Made by a program: the position numbers and the translations under genes
Shown: positions 33,440 to 42,801 of the stretch, piece after piece
Layout: every line of letters starts with the position of its first letter
How positions within the stretch are numbered: the first letter of the stretch is position 1
The notes under the pieces: model-generated
What the model was told of the DNA's origin: nothing
What the model saw: the letters and a program-made list of their open reading frames with translations, nothing else
The model's database searches: none
DNA from: Hypericum androsaemum
Lineage: Eukaryota > Streptophyta > Magnoliopsida > Malpighiales > Hypericaceae
DNA: 64,000 nucleotides
Direction: 5' to 3'
Assembly: GCA_963995505.1 (NCBI GenBank)
Contig: OZ023184.1
Span: 18,846,228-18,910,227 of the forward strand

Positions 33440-34254
33440 ATTCCATAACATAATATTGAGAATTTTTCTGTATCAGAAGGCGCATCTATCTTTGTGTCCA
33501 TGTAGTAAGCAAAATCTTCACTTCCCATGAAGGGAGGAGCTACCTTAGTGTTATCTTCCCTCGCTATATCAGCAGAGACGGGCCTCACAAGCTCATAAAC
33601 GTCGGGGTTGTTCACGGTTGGAGGAATTGCGGGATGATCCCGTCCTTCAAAGTCGATCTCGGAAGTGCCCCTTGTTCAATCATCTCTTTTGCACCCAGCC
33701 CTCGTTCTTCCGCGGGTTGGAAGATGAGGACTCGGTTCCCTGCAATTAAAGGGCAGATCTCGTTGTTTAACAAGATGGGAAAACTCTCGCAACAATCCGA
33801 TCAACTTACGACACATATTAAAACACTCTGTACCTTCAAGTCTTCCTTGATTTGTTGCAGGATCTTAGCAGCACCAAGGAGCATTGCAAAATGTCCGTCG
33901 TGTCCACACGCGTGCATCTTTCCATCTACTTTACTCTTGTGCTCCCACTCTAACAGTTCCTGTCCCCGAGTCGGAGGTCGAGTCCGAGTCATTGAAAAAT
34001 CAAATTATAAGTCTAAACAGCCAAACTCAAACAGGAAAAGTGTTCAATGCTATTACATCAATTTCCGTTACCTCCATACTTGAAGTGCTACTTCTCAAAA
34101 AATATGCTTTATACCATATAGTTTCATTGGTTTCAATTTGCAGTTGATCCATTAGGGTTAATACAAATAATCAAGCATGTGCAATAATGAGACTTAGTGC
34201 CTCTGATTTTAAAACTTATAATTGCCAGTTTATTGCTTCATTTCCCAAGATATG

Positions 34255-34370
34255 AAAGGGCGTTTAACTTAGTGGGTACAGAGTTTGTGATCAATTTTTA
34301 GGAGGTCAGAGTTTAAACCAGATAAATATAATCATGGTCTAACATATTTACCTTTCAAAAAAAATATTAA
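34255..34370 (+). mobile_element. Degenerate tRNA-derived SINE
   Basis: GGGCGTTTAACTTAGTGGGT (box A-like), AGAGTTTAAACCAG (decayed box B) and a terminal TTTACCTTTC before an A8 run. It resembles the SINEs at 1.5 and 3.8 kb. It lies in the ILR1-like pseudogene. Confidence 0.6.
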
Positions 34371-35156
34371 TCCTCAAATACAAAATACGAAATTAACTCG
34401 CTCTAATACAATATTAGAATCTCCAATCTAAAACTAGATAAATTTTCTATACTTATAAATAACTTTATCACTTTTGTAACTAAAAATACGATAATCTCAA
34501 CACGAGATACAACTCGGGTTATACCTGGATAGAAAGAGCATCCATATAAGCTCTAAGACTAGTGCTAGTGGTGACCTTCGGACTCAAGGTCAAGGATAGG
34601 ACAAAAGAAATAAAAAAACTAAAATTAAAATACACGACCCGCCTGGACCGTGTTAGAAGGCGAGCGACGAGCACTGACACGCAACCAGGCCGATGAGTAT
34701 TTTATTATTATTATTATTAACTTTTTTAATCTAATATAGTGACATTTGTCATATTTACCTTTCAAAAAAAATATTAATCCTCAAATACAAAATACGAAAT
34801 TAACTCGCTCTAATACAATATTAGAATCTCCAATCTAAAACTAGATAAATTTTCTATACTTATAAATAACTTTATCACTTTTGTAACTAAAAATACGATA
34901 ATCTCAACACGAGATACAACTCGGGTTATACCTGGATAGAAAGAGCATCCATATAAGCTCTAAGACTAGTGCTAGTGGTGACCTTCGGACTCAAGGTCAA
35001 GGATAGGACAAAAGAAATAAAAAAACTAAAATTAAAATACACGACCCGCCTGGACCGTGTTAGAAGGCGAGCGACGAGCACTGACACGCAACCAGGCCGA
35101 TGAGTATTTTATTATTATTATTATTAACTTTTTTAATCTAATATAGTGACACTTGT
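34343..35156. repeat. Near-perfect 407-bp tandem duplication
   Basis: Copy one 34343-34749, copy two 34750-35156. Offset is exactly 407 bp and I see a single substitution (T at 34745 versus C at 35152). Each copy contains an (ATT)n run and a GC-rich GACCCGCCTGGACCGTGTT patch. The first copy starts within the SINE tail. It disrupts the ILR1-like pseudogene between its first two exons and must be recent. Confidence 0.95.
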
Positions 35157-35408
35157 CATAATGTTATTCGATAAAATCACAAAACCGGTCCTAGCCACAA
35201 CCCACTTATAACCAACGCCAAGCGAGTTAAGCTCTTGCCTTATAAGCTTACTGGTCTCCAACCCCTCGAATGCAAGTTCCTGGTTCTCGCGTATCCTCCT
35301 CCTCAACCACTTCATCCACTCCAGAGTCGCCGGATCATTAGCCAACTCCATTATCCTCACCGTGGTCGGAACATTCTTGTTGAAGCTCTTGGTTGGAGAC
35401 TGGACCAC

Positions 35409-36483
35409 CGTTAGTCAATGGCCGGAAAAGTGTATCAAGAAAAATGAAAAGATCACTACCAGAGATCGGTTGTTTATCAAGTGTTGGTTTTTTTAAATGT
35501 GTTTGGATTCAACTTCGACCTTCGTGGCAGATTTCCATTCTATTTGAAGACGTGTCAGGCGAGATGTCATGTTTTTACTTTTTATTTCCTTGTTTACCGA
35601 TTTATTTCCTTCGTGGTGTTTTGCTTTCGTTGCAAGTGGTTAGACACATGTCACATAGTGTAATATTCGTTGGGGTTTACTATTTAGGAAAATAGTGCTC
35701 TCTCCAGTGGAGCGAGAGTGAGTCGAGTGACTTTTATTATTTTTTAAAATTTGAGAATTTATTTTCTTATTGTTTGGACCAATTAGCTATGATTACTATT
35801 CATGCAATTTGTACGCGTGGGTGGTAAATTGGTAAGTGGTTTTCATCATCGTTAAAATGATAGAGCAATTTTCTATTCACTTATTTTTCTTACCGATATA
35901 GGTGTTAGGTGTGACTAACTTAAGTTTGAGTTTTAATATTAAAATTGTAGCATTGTTATATTTTTACTTTCCAACCCCGATATATTAAATTATTTCACGC
36001 CAGAATTTTCTACTTCTTTTCCAAAAGCCATTACTTAATTCTTGAAAATTTGGGATAGCTAACTCTAACAGGTGTAAAAGTTTTTTTTTTGTTGTCAAAA
36101 AAGTTTTAATATTAACGGAGACTCGGAGAGTAGGTAGTGAAAGCTATTAATGCATAGGATAATTTCTGGCCAAATAATGCCATTCTTTATAATGTGATTA
36201 CCGTAGCAGTTAGAGTTTTTATAAGGATAAATCTAAATACTACCATATTATAAAAATTGTATAGAAACTTGTAGTAAAGACAGTTCTTTTAAAATCCCAC
36301 TCAATTTCTTGTATTGTTTATTTCATTTTTTTAATCTGAATACCTGGAGGCAGAAAGATAAATCATAGTACACCAAAATAGATGGCTTACAGTCTGATTC
36401 GAGCACAGACAAAAAAAAAACTAGAAAGATAGAAATAAAACTATAGTAGATGCTTTGCTTTCAAAGCTAGCTATCTTTAATTT
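35409..36483. other. Intergenic DNA between two pseudogenes
   Basis: AT-rich; no gene recognised. Open frames near 35390-35700 are Phe/Cys-rich and look spurious. Confidence 0.4.
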
Positions 36484-36702
36484 TTAGCACTTGACCTCCT
36501 TCATAGGATAATTACAAAAATGTTGGATCGGTGGCACTGTCCTTGTAGTATGCTAACACCAAACAACCGTCATCATGCATGCTATCTCCAACAAAGAATT
36601 GAAGGTCACTAAGCTTTGAAAGCATAAACTTGGTTGCTCCCTCGATGTATTTCTTAAAGTTTGCTTGCTCCTCGGGATTTGGTTCATCATATATCTACAT
36701 GC
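36484..36702 (-). pseudogene. Translationally controlled tumor protein (TCTP) 3' fragment
   Basis: The minus strand encodes [40 protein letters not shown] and [13 protein letters not shown], an unmistakable TCTP C-terminal half. A TAA follows TFL where the family has YFAYGLKEVKC. After a degenerate stretch with an indel, the original ending GAG GTC AAG TGC TAA is still readable down to 36484. Nothing of the N-terminal half is visible upstream. TCTP is a growth-related protein acting in TOR signalling; this copy is a dead fragment. An ATGTAG sequence at its 5' edge could be an old splice acceptor. Confidence 0.9.
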
Positions 36703-37982
36703 CATTTGGCCATGTGTGAAAATAAAAGTTATTTTCTTTTTCAAGGATATTTGAAAACAATACTGATATTTTTTGGTGTAAAAATATTGCGGATTTTTGG
36801 TTTTTAGTTACTTGCACTAAAAGAAAGAGTAATAGTCTTGCTTCTTGTGACTTATTCTAGTTTTTGGTTGCTATAGACTTCCAACGCGCACCCAGCAGCT
36901 TTTCGAGTATTATTAATTTTTTTAAAGAAGAATCAATGACGCAACTGATAGAGTTCAAATTCAAAATAATCTTCAATTTTCTTGTTATGATTATAAAAAG
37001 AGATTTGGACTCAAGTTTGTTATTATATTTTATGATTCCTAGTATTTACAAAGCACTTTCACAAATTTGTTTAAGATGTTATATTTTATGATTCCTAGTA
37101 TCAACTCATGATGTAGTATATATTTTTAAACACTAACCCGATAAGTGCCCTTTATCCTAATCTACCTGGAAAAGCAAATTAAGATTTGAATCATGAGTTA
37201 GATACGTATTCTCTGCTTAATATTCCTATATAAAGCCATTAATATTTGGAGGAGGCACTTATAAGTGGGTCTCTTGTCTGCATCATATCGATGTTGAGTT
37301 TCTTGAAGCTATTCCGTAGAGATTTACTTGCTTATATGGCTGGCCCAGAACAGAGGATAGACCGAATACTTGGAATGGAGGATAGACATAAAAAAAATTA
37401 ATGAATTTACACATCATTTTCCCTCCAAAATAACGTCTCTCTTCTTCTTCTTTTTTATCTTAGTTTCCATTTTTTTTAAATAGTGACATGACATCAGTTT
37501 AACATTTGATTTTTATTCCCTCTGTTATCAATTTTTTTGCTTCACATTTTGTTGGTGCAACCAAATTATGAAAGTTTATGTGATTTTTTAGAATGAGCAG
37601 TTTATGTCATGCCTTTCTTTTATTGGTCTTGCAAGTGGTTAGACACATGGCTGATGGTATTGGTCATAAAGAGAAATGCCTTGAATTATTTTCTTTTGAC
37701 ATCTTTTCTAATTTAATCAAAATTAGAAAACTTCCCCGCAAAAATAAAATTTAATCAAAATTCACCTCCAAAAATTTAATTGGAATTCAAATACATAAAT
37801 AAAATTTTAGTTATTATATTTTGATCGATCAAATTTAATATATTTAATATTTATTTCACTTTATCACATAGGGAGACCAGAATTGCCTCACCTAATTTTT
37901 TTTAAAAAGATAGTGAATTCTAACTAGCTGTTTAATTATAGTAAGAGCCTCATCTAATTGGCATCCTATTACAAACCAAGAA
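36703..37982. other. AT-rich intergenic DNA
   Basis: Nothing recognised apart from a repeated TATTTTATGATTCCTAGTAT at about 37023 and 37080. Confidence 0.4.
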
Positions 37983-38235
37983 TGTGTTAGGTTAGTTTGA
38001 TAGTGAGCTTCAAGACATGTTCCAACATCAATACATTAGTACTTTAAATAGGAATTGTAGTGATTTTACATTCATTCTTCAATACACTCTCTTCTCACGG
38101 TCCATTACCGACCATCGAGAATGAATGTAAAATTATTACAATTGTATTCTTCCTATTTATAGTACTATTGAGCCAAAGTCGCCCTTCTAAAAAAGACAAA
38201 GTCGAGAAGCTCACTATCAGGCTAAGCTAACACAG
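37983..38235. repeat. Long imperfect hairpin (foldback MITE or small-RNA-type inverted repeat)
   Basis: The left arm starts TGTGTTAGGTTAG, then GATAGTGAGCTTC, and later contains AAATAGGAA and TTTTACATTCATTCT. The right arm is the imperfect reverse complement (AGAATGAATGTAAAA, TTCCTATTTATAGTACT, GAAGCTCACTATC, AGCTAACACA). Arms are about 100-115 bp with a ~30-bp loop at 38085-38115. No clear target-site duplication. Confidence 0.75.
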
Positions 38236-39151
38236 CCCTAATTCATAATGTTAACAGAAAGATGAAGAGTAGATAATGGAAGCCATTAATATACCGAATG
38301 ATTTTTGGCCAATTAAATTTCATTTTGATCTGATTTTAATTTCAATGTTGCATTTCCACAAATGTTGTAGGTGTCCTATTCTTTAGGACAATACTAAATT
38401 TATTATTCCCACACAGATAAGTCAATAATATTAATAAAAAATAACATTATTACAAACGCATAATAAAAATGGCCCATGTAAAGTAAGTATCTTAACATTC
38501 ATATTTTCTCAAATATAAGGGATTTCTTGAGTAGTTACTAAGATATATTATGTACATACAATATAAGATAATCCGTTTCGAAACTCCTCGAGTCCTCCAT
38601 CAATAAAACATAATTCCAACTTGAAATTTTGAGTAGTGATCTCAGAAATAACTATTTTACTATAGCCCGTTGACCAATATTTTTACATATTTAATTTTAA
38701 TTAATTACCACATTTTAAATTTTTATGTAGTTATGCTTTAATGACATGGCTAATGGTATGATAAAATCTTATCATACACATATATCCCAATCACCTGTCA
38801 AAAAATATATAGTGAAATCACTTACCAAGAAACTCCGAAGTTTAGACAATGCAAAAAAATTGAATTATTTGAATTTAAAATTTAAAATTCAATTCTTACG
38901 ACTAAAAAAATAGTTAGTTGGAGAGTTAATTTCAAATAAGCTCGACGTATTCAACTTGAATAGCATTAGTTAAAAAACTCTATTTATTACTCATAAAAAA
39001 ACTCCATTTATCAAAACAAAACAAAAGCGGGGTATTCCGACTAAACTGAAAATATAAACAAAGCTACATTGAAAGTTGTCTATTATTGGACTCGGTCGTC
39101 ATAATTATTTCAAGGTACATGCAACTAACTAATTTCATGCATTTTTTTAAG
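38236..39151. other. AT-rich intergenic DNA
   Basis: No gene, RNA or clear element seen. Confidence 0.4.
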
Positions 39152-40342
39152 GGATAATTACTACCAGGCCTTTGGTATTTAGCATATTCGTCGCTCACCA
39201 TCATGGTGTTCAAAAATTGATTAAAAACTCCCTAGTTTGGCAAAATTATACTCTAGGATCCCTTGCTGACGTCAGCAGTTATATTTTTATTTTTTTGTCA
39301 TAAAAATGACAAAAATACCCTTGAGAAAAACAAAAAAAAAACTATCTTCTTCTTCAACCTTTAGACTACGCCCAAGAACACCAAAAACTCTCAATAATCT
39401 AATAACGTCAACCCAATAACAAACAAGCACAAAAATATTGCAAAAATCGAAATCAAAATCACGAAATCATCTTCAAGAAATCGAGAAACCCGATCCAAAA
39501 ACTTGGCACAGAAATCACTTAGCAGCCCTTCGTCTTCTTCTCTTTATCTACAATCGAAATGACAAAGGGCATTAACCCAGAAGAACAAAAAAAAAATCGA
39601 ATTGGAGCCTACCCAGGTCGAATAACCCACTATTTAAGGAACTTCTTCCTCGGCTTGAAGTGGTGGTGGAGTGAGATTTGATGTTGTGATGCCATGAACA
39701 AACAGTTCCCATCCGACGACTCCCCACCGATCTGAGAAGCCCTGTCGATCTGAACCGAGCCTGGACGCGGCTCTGGCGGCGAAGGGCCCACCCTGCGACG
39801 ACCCCTCCTTCATTGTGTTCCTTCTCAAGAAATCGAGGCGCTCATGTTCGTGAGTTCTTGGTTGTTAGGTTCGCCGATTGCCTGAGCCATTGTGCCCTGA
39901 GCGATTGTGTCGTCGTCGGCTGCCTCAGCGATTGGGTTCGTAGGCTTCTTTGTCGGCTGCCTCTAGTCTTTAGTAGATATTTAGGCTTTGAGAGGATGAG
40001 TTGTTGTTCTCCGGGAACAATTTAGGTTTTTGTTAATTTGTATTTTTTTGTGTAATTGTTGAATTTTTGTTAGTTTGATTTCTGGGTTTGGGTTGTTATT
40101 AATTGAAATATTCTTGTTGTTTTTGAAGAACGAAGAAGATAATTTCTGGTTTGATTTCTGGGTTCGGAGAAGATAACCTTTTTTAAGGGTATAACAGTCA
40201 TTTCAATAAAAAAATATTGCTGACGTCAGCGAGGGGCCCTAGAGTATAATTTTGCCAAACTAGGGAGTTTTTAATCGATTTTTGAACACCAGGGAGTGAG
40301 CGGCGAATATGCCAAACACCAGAAGCCTTATAGTAATTATCC
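39152..40342. mobile_element. Long-TIR non-autonomous DNA element (Mutator-like)
   Basis: Termini GGATAATTACTA... at 39152 and its reverse complement ending at 40342. Inverted repeats of about 170 bp include GCATATTCG(T/C)CGCTCAC, AACTCCCTAGTTTGGCAAAA and CTGACGTCAGCA, then a T-rich segment and ATACCCTT. The ~850-bp interior is GC-richer around 39640-39990 but holds no recognised domain and no transposase. It is inserted in a T-run, so the TSD is ambiguous. The inner TIR motif is shared with the element at 60.3 kb. Confidence 0.82.
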
Positions 40343-40754
40343 TTTTTTTTTTACGTTATTTGCGTAACAAAATGGAGGATTTCACTTAACATTTTCCTTT
40401 TTTCTTCCGTGAACGCCTAAACTTAGTTATTTCTTCTCTGGACACGTCAAAAAACAACCATCTCAAAATACCATGAAATGCCTATAATTAGGTTCAATAA
40501 AACTCCCCCATCCAAATTAATAGGTGTTTAGGGCTTAGAAGACCAGGTCAACGAGACTATCTTAGTACTCTTGTTGACCATTTTCTCTCCTATCCTTCCT
40601 CCACATAACTAGCAATAACTCAAATCATCCAACCCAAAAAGAAAAAGAAACCAAAAATCATAAACTAAACAAAAAAAAAGAAAAATTCATTAAAATTGCT
40701 CATTCATCAAGAGAAAAAAAAAACAAAGCAAAAGGAAGAAGATTAAAAAAAAAA
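40343..40754 (+). other. Peroxidase 5' flank
   Basis: Promoter and leader of the peroxidase gene. The last ~130 bp are very A-rich (AAAAAGAAAAAGAAACC type), a common plant 5' leader composition. No clear TATA box. Confidence 0.45.
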
Positions 40755-41747
40755 ATGGAACCTGCATTGGTTCTCTTGGTTTTTTCGTTTTTCGTTTACA
40801 TACCAAGCTCACAATGCAATAACAAGCTCTCCCTGGATTACTACAACAAGACATGTCCTCAGTTCCCCATGATCGTGGAACAGATCGTGACCCAGAAGCA
40901 ACTCTCCTTTCCGACCACCGCGGCGGGCACCCTCCGCCTCTTCTTCCACGACTGCATGGTCGATGGCTGCGACGGATCCACCCTCGTTTCCTCCACCGCG
41001 TTCAACAAGGCGGAGCGCGACGCAGACATCAACCTGTCCCTCCCCGGGGACGCGTTCGACTTGATCGCCCGCGCAAAGACCGCGGTCGAGCTCCAATGCC
41101 CCGGAGTTGTGTCATGTGCTGATATATTAGCCCTCGCTACGAGGGACCTTGTGACCATGGTTGGTGGCCCTTTTTACAAGGTGGCTCTAGGGAGGAAAGA
41201 CGGCCTCGTGTCCCAGGCATCCAGGGCCGAGCCTAACCTGGCCATGCCGACAATGCCGTTCACTAAGATCATTGACTTGTTCGCCGCTCACGGTCTCTCG
41301 GTGCAAGAAATGGTCGCCTTGGTCGGTGCACACACAATAGGGTTCTCCCATTGCAAGGAGTTCAGCCAGAGGATCTACAAGTACAGCAAGACCTCGCATA
41401 CGGACCCCGCAATTTACCCGAAGTACGCTGATCGGCTGAGGAAGCTCTGCGAGAACTACACGACCGATACCGCCATGAGCGCGTACAACGACGTGATGAC
41501 ACCCGGGAAGTTCGACAACATGTACTACCGGAACCTGCAGAAGGGGCTGGCCCTGCTCGAGTCCGACCAGGCCCTCGTGGAGGACAAGAGGACCAGGCCG
41601 TTCGTGGACCTGTACGCGGCCAACGAGACCGCCTTCTTCGAAGCCTTCGCCCGCGCCATTGAGAAGGTCAGCTTGCACAAGGTCAAGACAGGGAAGGAAG
41701 GGGAGATCAGGCGCAGGTGCGACCAGTTTAACAACGTTGGACAATGA
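40755..41747 (+). CDS. PRX6-like: Class III secretory peroxidase, PRX6/PRX41-like, intronless
   Basis: A single 330-codon exon. Signal peptide residues 1 to ~20, then a mature haem peroxidase: distal Arg61 and His65 in RLFFHDC, the Ca-binding DGCDGS loop, SCADILALATRD, and proximal His193 in VGAHTIGFSHC. Cysteines are placed for the four family disulfides (34, 67, 72, 115, 121, 200 and two later). FFHDCMVDGCDGST has Met for the usual Phe/Tyr and Gly for the usual Ala; the Met is also in PRX6 (recalled), the Gly looks private. It oxidises phenolics with H2O2 in the cell wall or apoplast. The coding region is markedly GC-rich against AT-rich flanks. Lack of introns is a trait of the PRX6/31/41 branch. 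It lies beside ARL1 as in Arabidopsis. Confidence 0.95.
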   Translation: MEPALVLLVFSFFVYIPSSQCNNKLSLDYYNKTCPQFPMIVEQIVTQKQLSFPTTAAGTLRLFFHDCMVDGCDGSTLVSSTAFNKAERDADINLSLPGDAFDLIARAKTAVELQCPGVVSCADILALATRDLVTMVGGPFYKVALGRKDGLVSQASRAEPNLAMPTMPFTKIIDLFAAHGLSVQEMVALVGAHTIGFSHCKEFSQRIYKYSKTSHTDPAIYPKYADRLRKLCENYTTDTAMSAYNDVMTPGKFDNMYYRNLQKGLALLESDQALVEDKRTRPFVDLYAANETAFFEAFARAIEKVSLHKVKTGKEGEIRRRCDQFNNVGQ

Positions 41748-42801
41748 GTAACGAAGAGCTGGTTGCAAAGAGAGAACACGTGTGCTCCTGATTGTATTAG
41801 AAGAGGACTAGACATTGGCAAATGTGGTCCGTATGTTCTTTATTAAGATCATCACAAGGGCTTTCTTTGTTTTTCTGTGTGTAAATGTTTCGTCCTATAG
41901 TACGTTGACTTTTATGTATTTTCATGTACAAGTCTCGTTCTTGATTAATGGGTAAGATCCAATATACGGTAATATTCCGCTGTTGGTCAGGCAAGAGTAT
42001 TTAGCCTTGCTGATTTGCACGGAATTTTATGTGCCCCATCCTTTTTAGCATGTTTTTCTATTCGATTGATCGCGAGAGGTTATATATGCCTATGCTCCTC
42101 TAGGATTATCAATCAAGAATTATAATAAAGAAGTATTTTTTTTATTCTATTCTCTTCTCTAACTCCTCCTATTTCTATCAAGACCCAGTAGGGTCCATAC
42201 ATTATTGCTCTCTGCATTCCGCTACGGAATGCAAAGACGTAAAACTCAAATCTTTACATCCATCATTTGCATCAAACTTCGAAGGTAGAGTTTGCAAAAA
42301 CTTCTGCTCGAGCTATTATTTAAAAGCGAACGTAGAAACCCTAAAACGGTTGACATGGGATGAGGTTGACATTAGCTGCTGGTTAACCCAAAAAGTGTAG
42401 CAGGGGATGAGGTTGACATGGTTAGTTCGAGTTTAAAATGGTTGCAGCATCTTTCCATTTCATTGAACCAAAAAGAATACACCCATGGGCAGGACCCACA
42501 ATAAGCAACTTGTGTTTTATATAGGAATTCTTGCTCACAATCTGATGACAGTTGCCATAATTACCTAGAACTGCAAAATTAACTGTACAATGGATGTGTT
42601 GGTTACTTGACTGACATGCACGCAGCGTTGAAGCGATTCCGCAAGAACAATTACCTGCAGTCGGGTAGTGGCTAATGCGCAGTCAATGAATTGCTTGACC
42701 TTCTATTACATATGCTTATACGTGAGCCGGTATTCGTCAAGGTCCGCTTGCATGTGAGACAGATGATTCACCGGAATGGAAGCTTGCTGTCTTACCACTG
42801 A
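41748..42801. other. Downstream regions of the convergent peroxidase and ARL1-like genes
   Basis: 3' UTRs plus spacer. GGGATGAGGTTGACAT is duplicated at 42357 and 42402. No gene seen. Confidence 0.45.

Larger units (their letters stand above)
33440..35408 (-). pseudogene. IAA-amino acid hydrolase ILR1-like (M20 peptidase) pseudogene
   Basis: Minus-strand fragments in gene order. 35408..~35172 encodes WMKWLRRRIRENQELAFEG and LETSKLIRQELNSLGVGY. About 33960..33840 encodes [20 protein letters not shown] and [14 protein letters not shown]. About 33735..33650 encodes NRVLIFQPAEERGLGAKEMI. About 33625..33470, in another frame, encodes TVNNPDVYELV and APPFMGSEDFAYYMD. The metal-ligand HACGHDGH and QPAEE blocks survive. 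Missing are the VALRADMDALP exon (now a gap filled by a SINE and a 407-bp tandem repeat), the whole central dimerisation part, and the C-terminus. A frameshift joins the last two pieces. The parent enzymes release auxin from amino acid conjugates; this copy cannot. Confidence 0.85.

Noticed and set aside
41187..41768. 193-codon minus-strand open frame
   Set aside because: Antisense to the GC-rich peroxidase coding region; composition effect.
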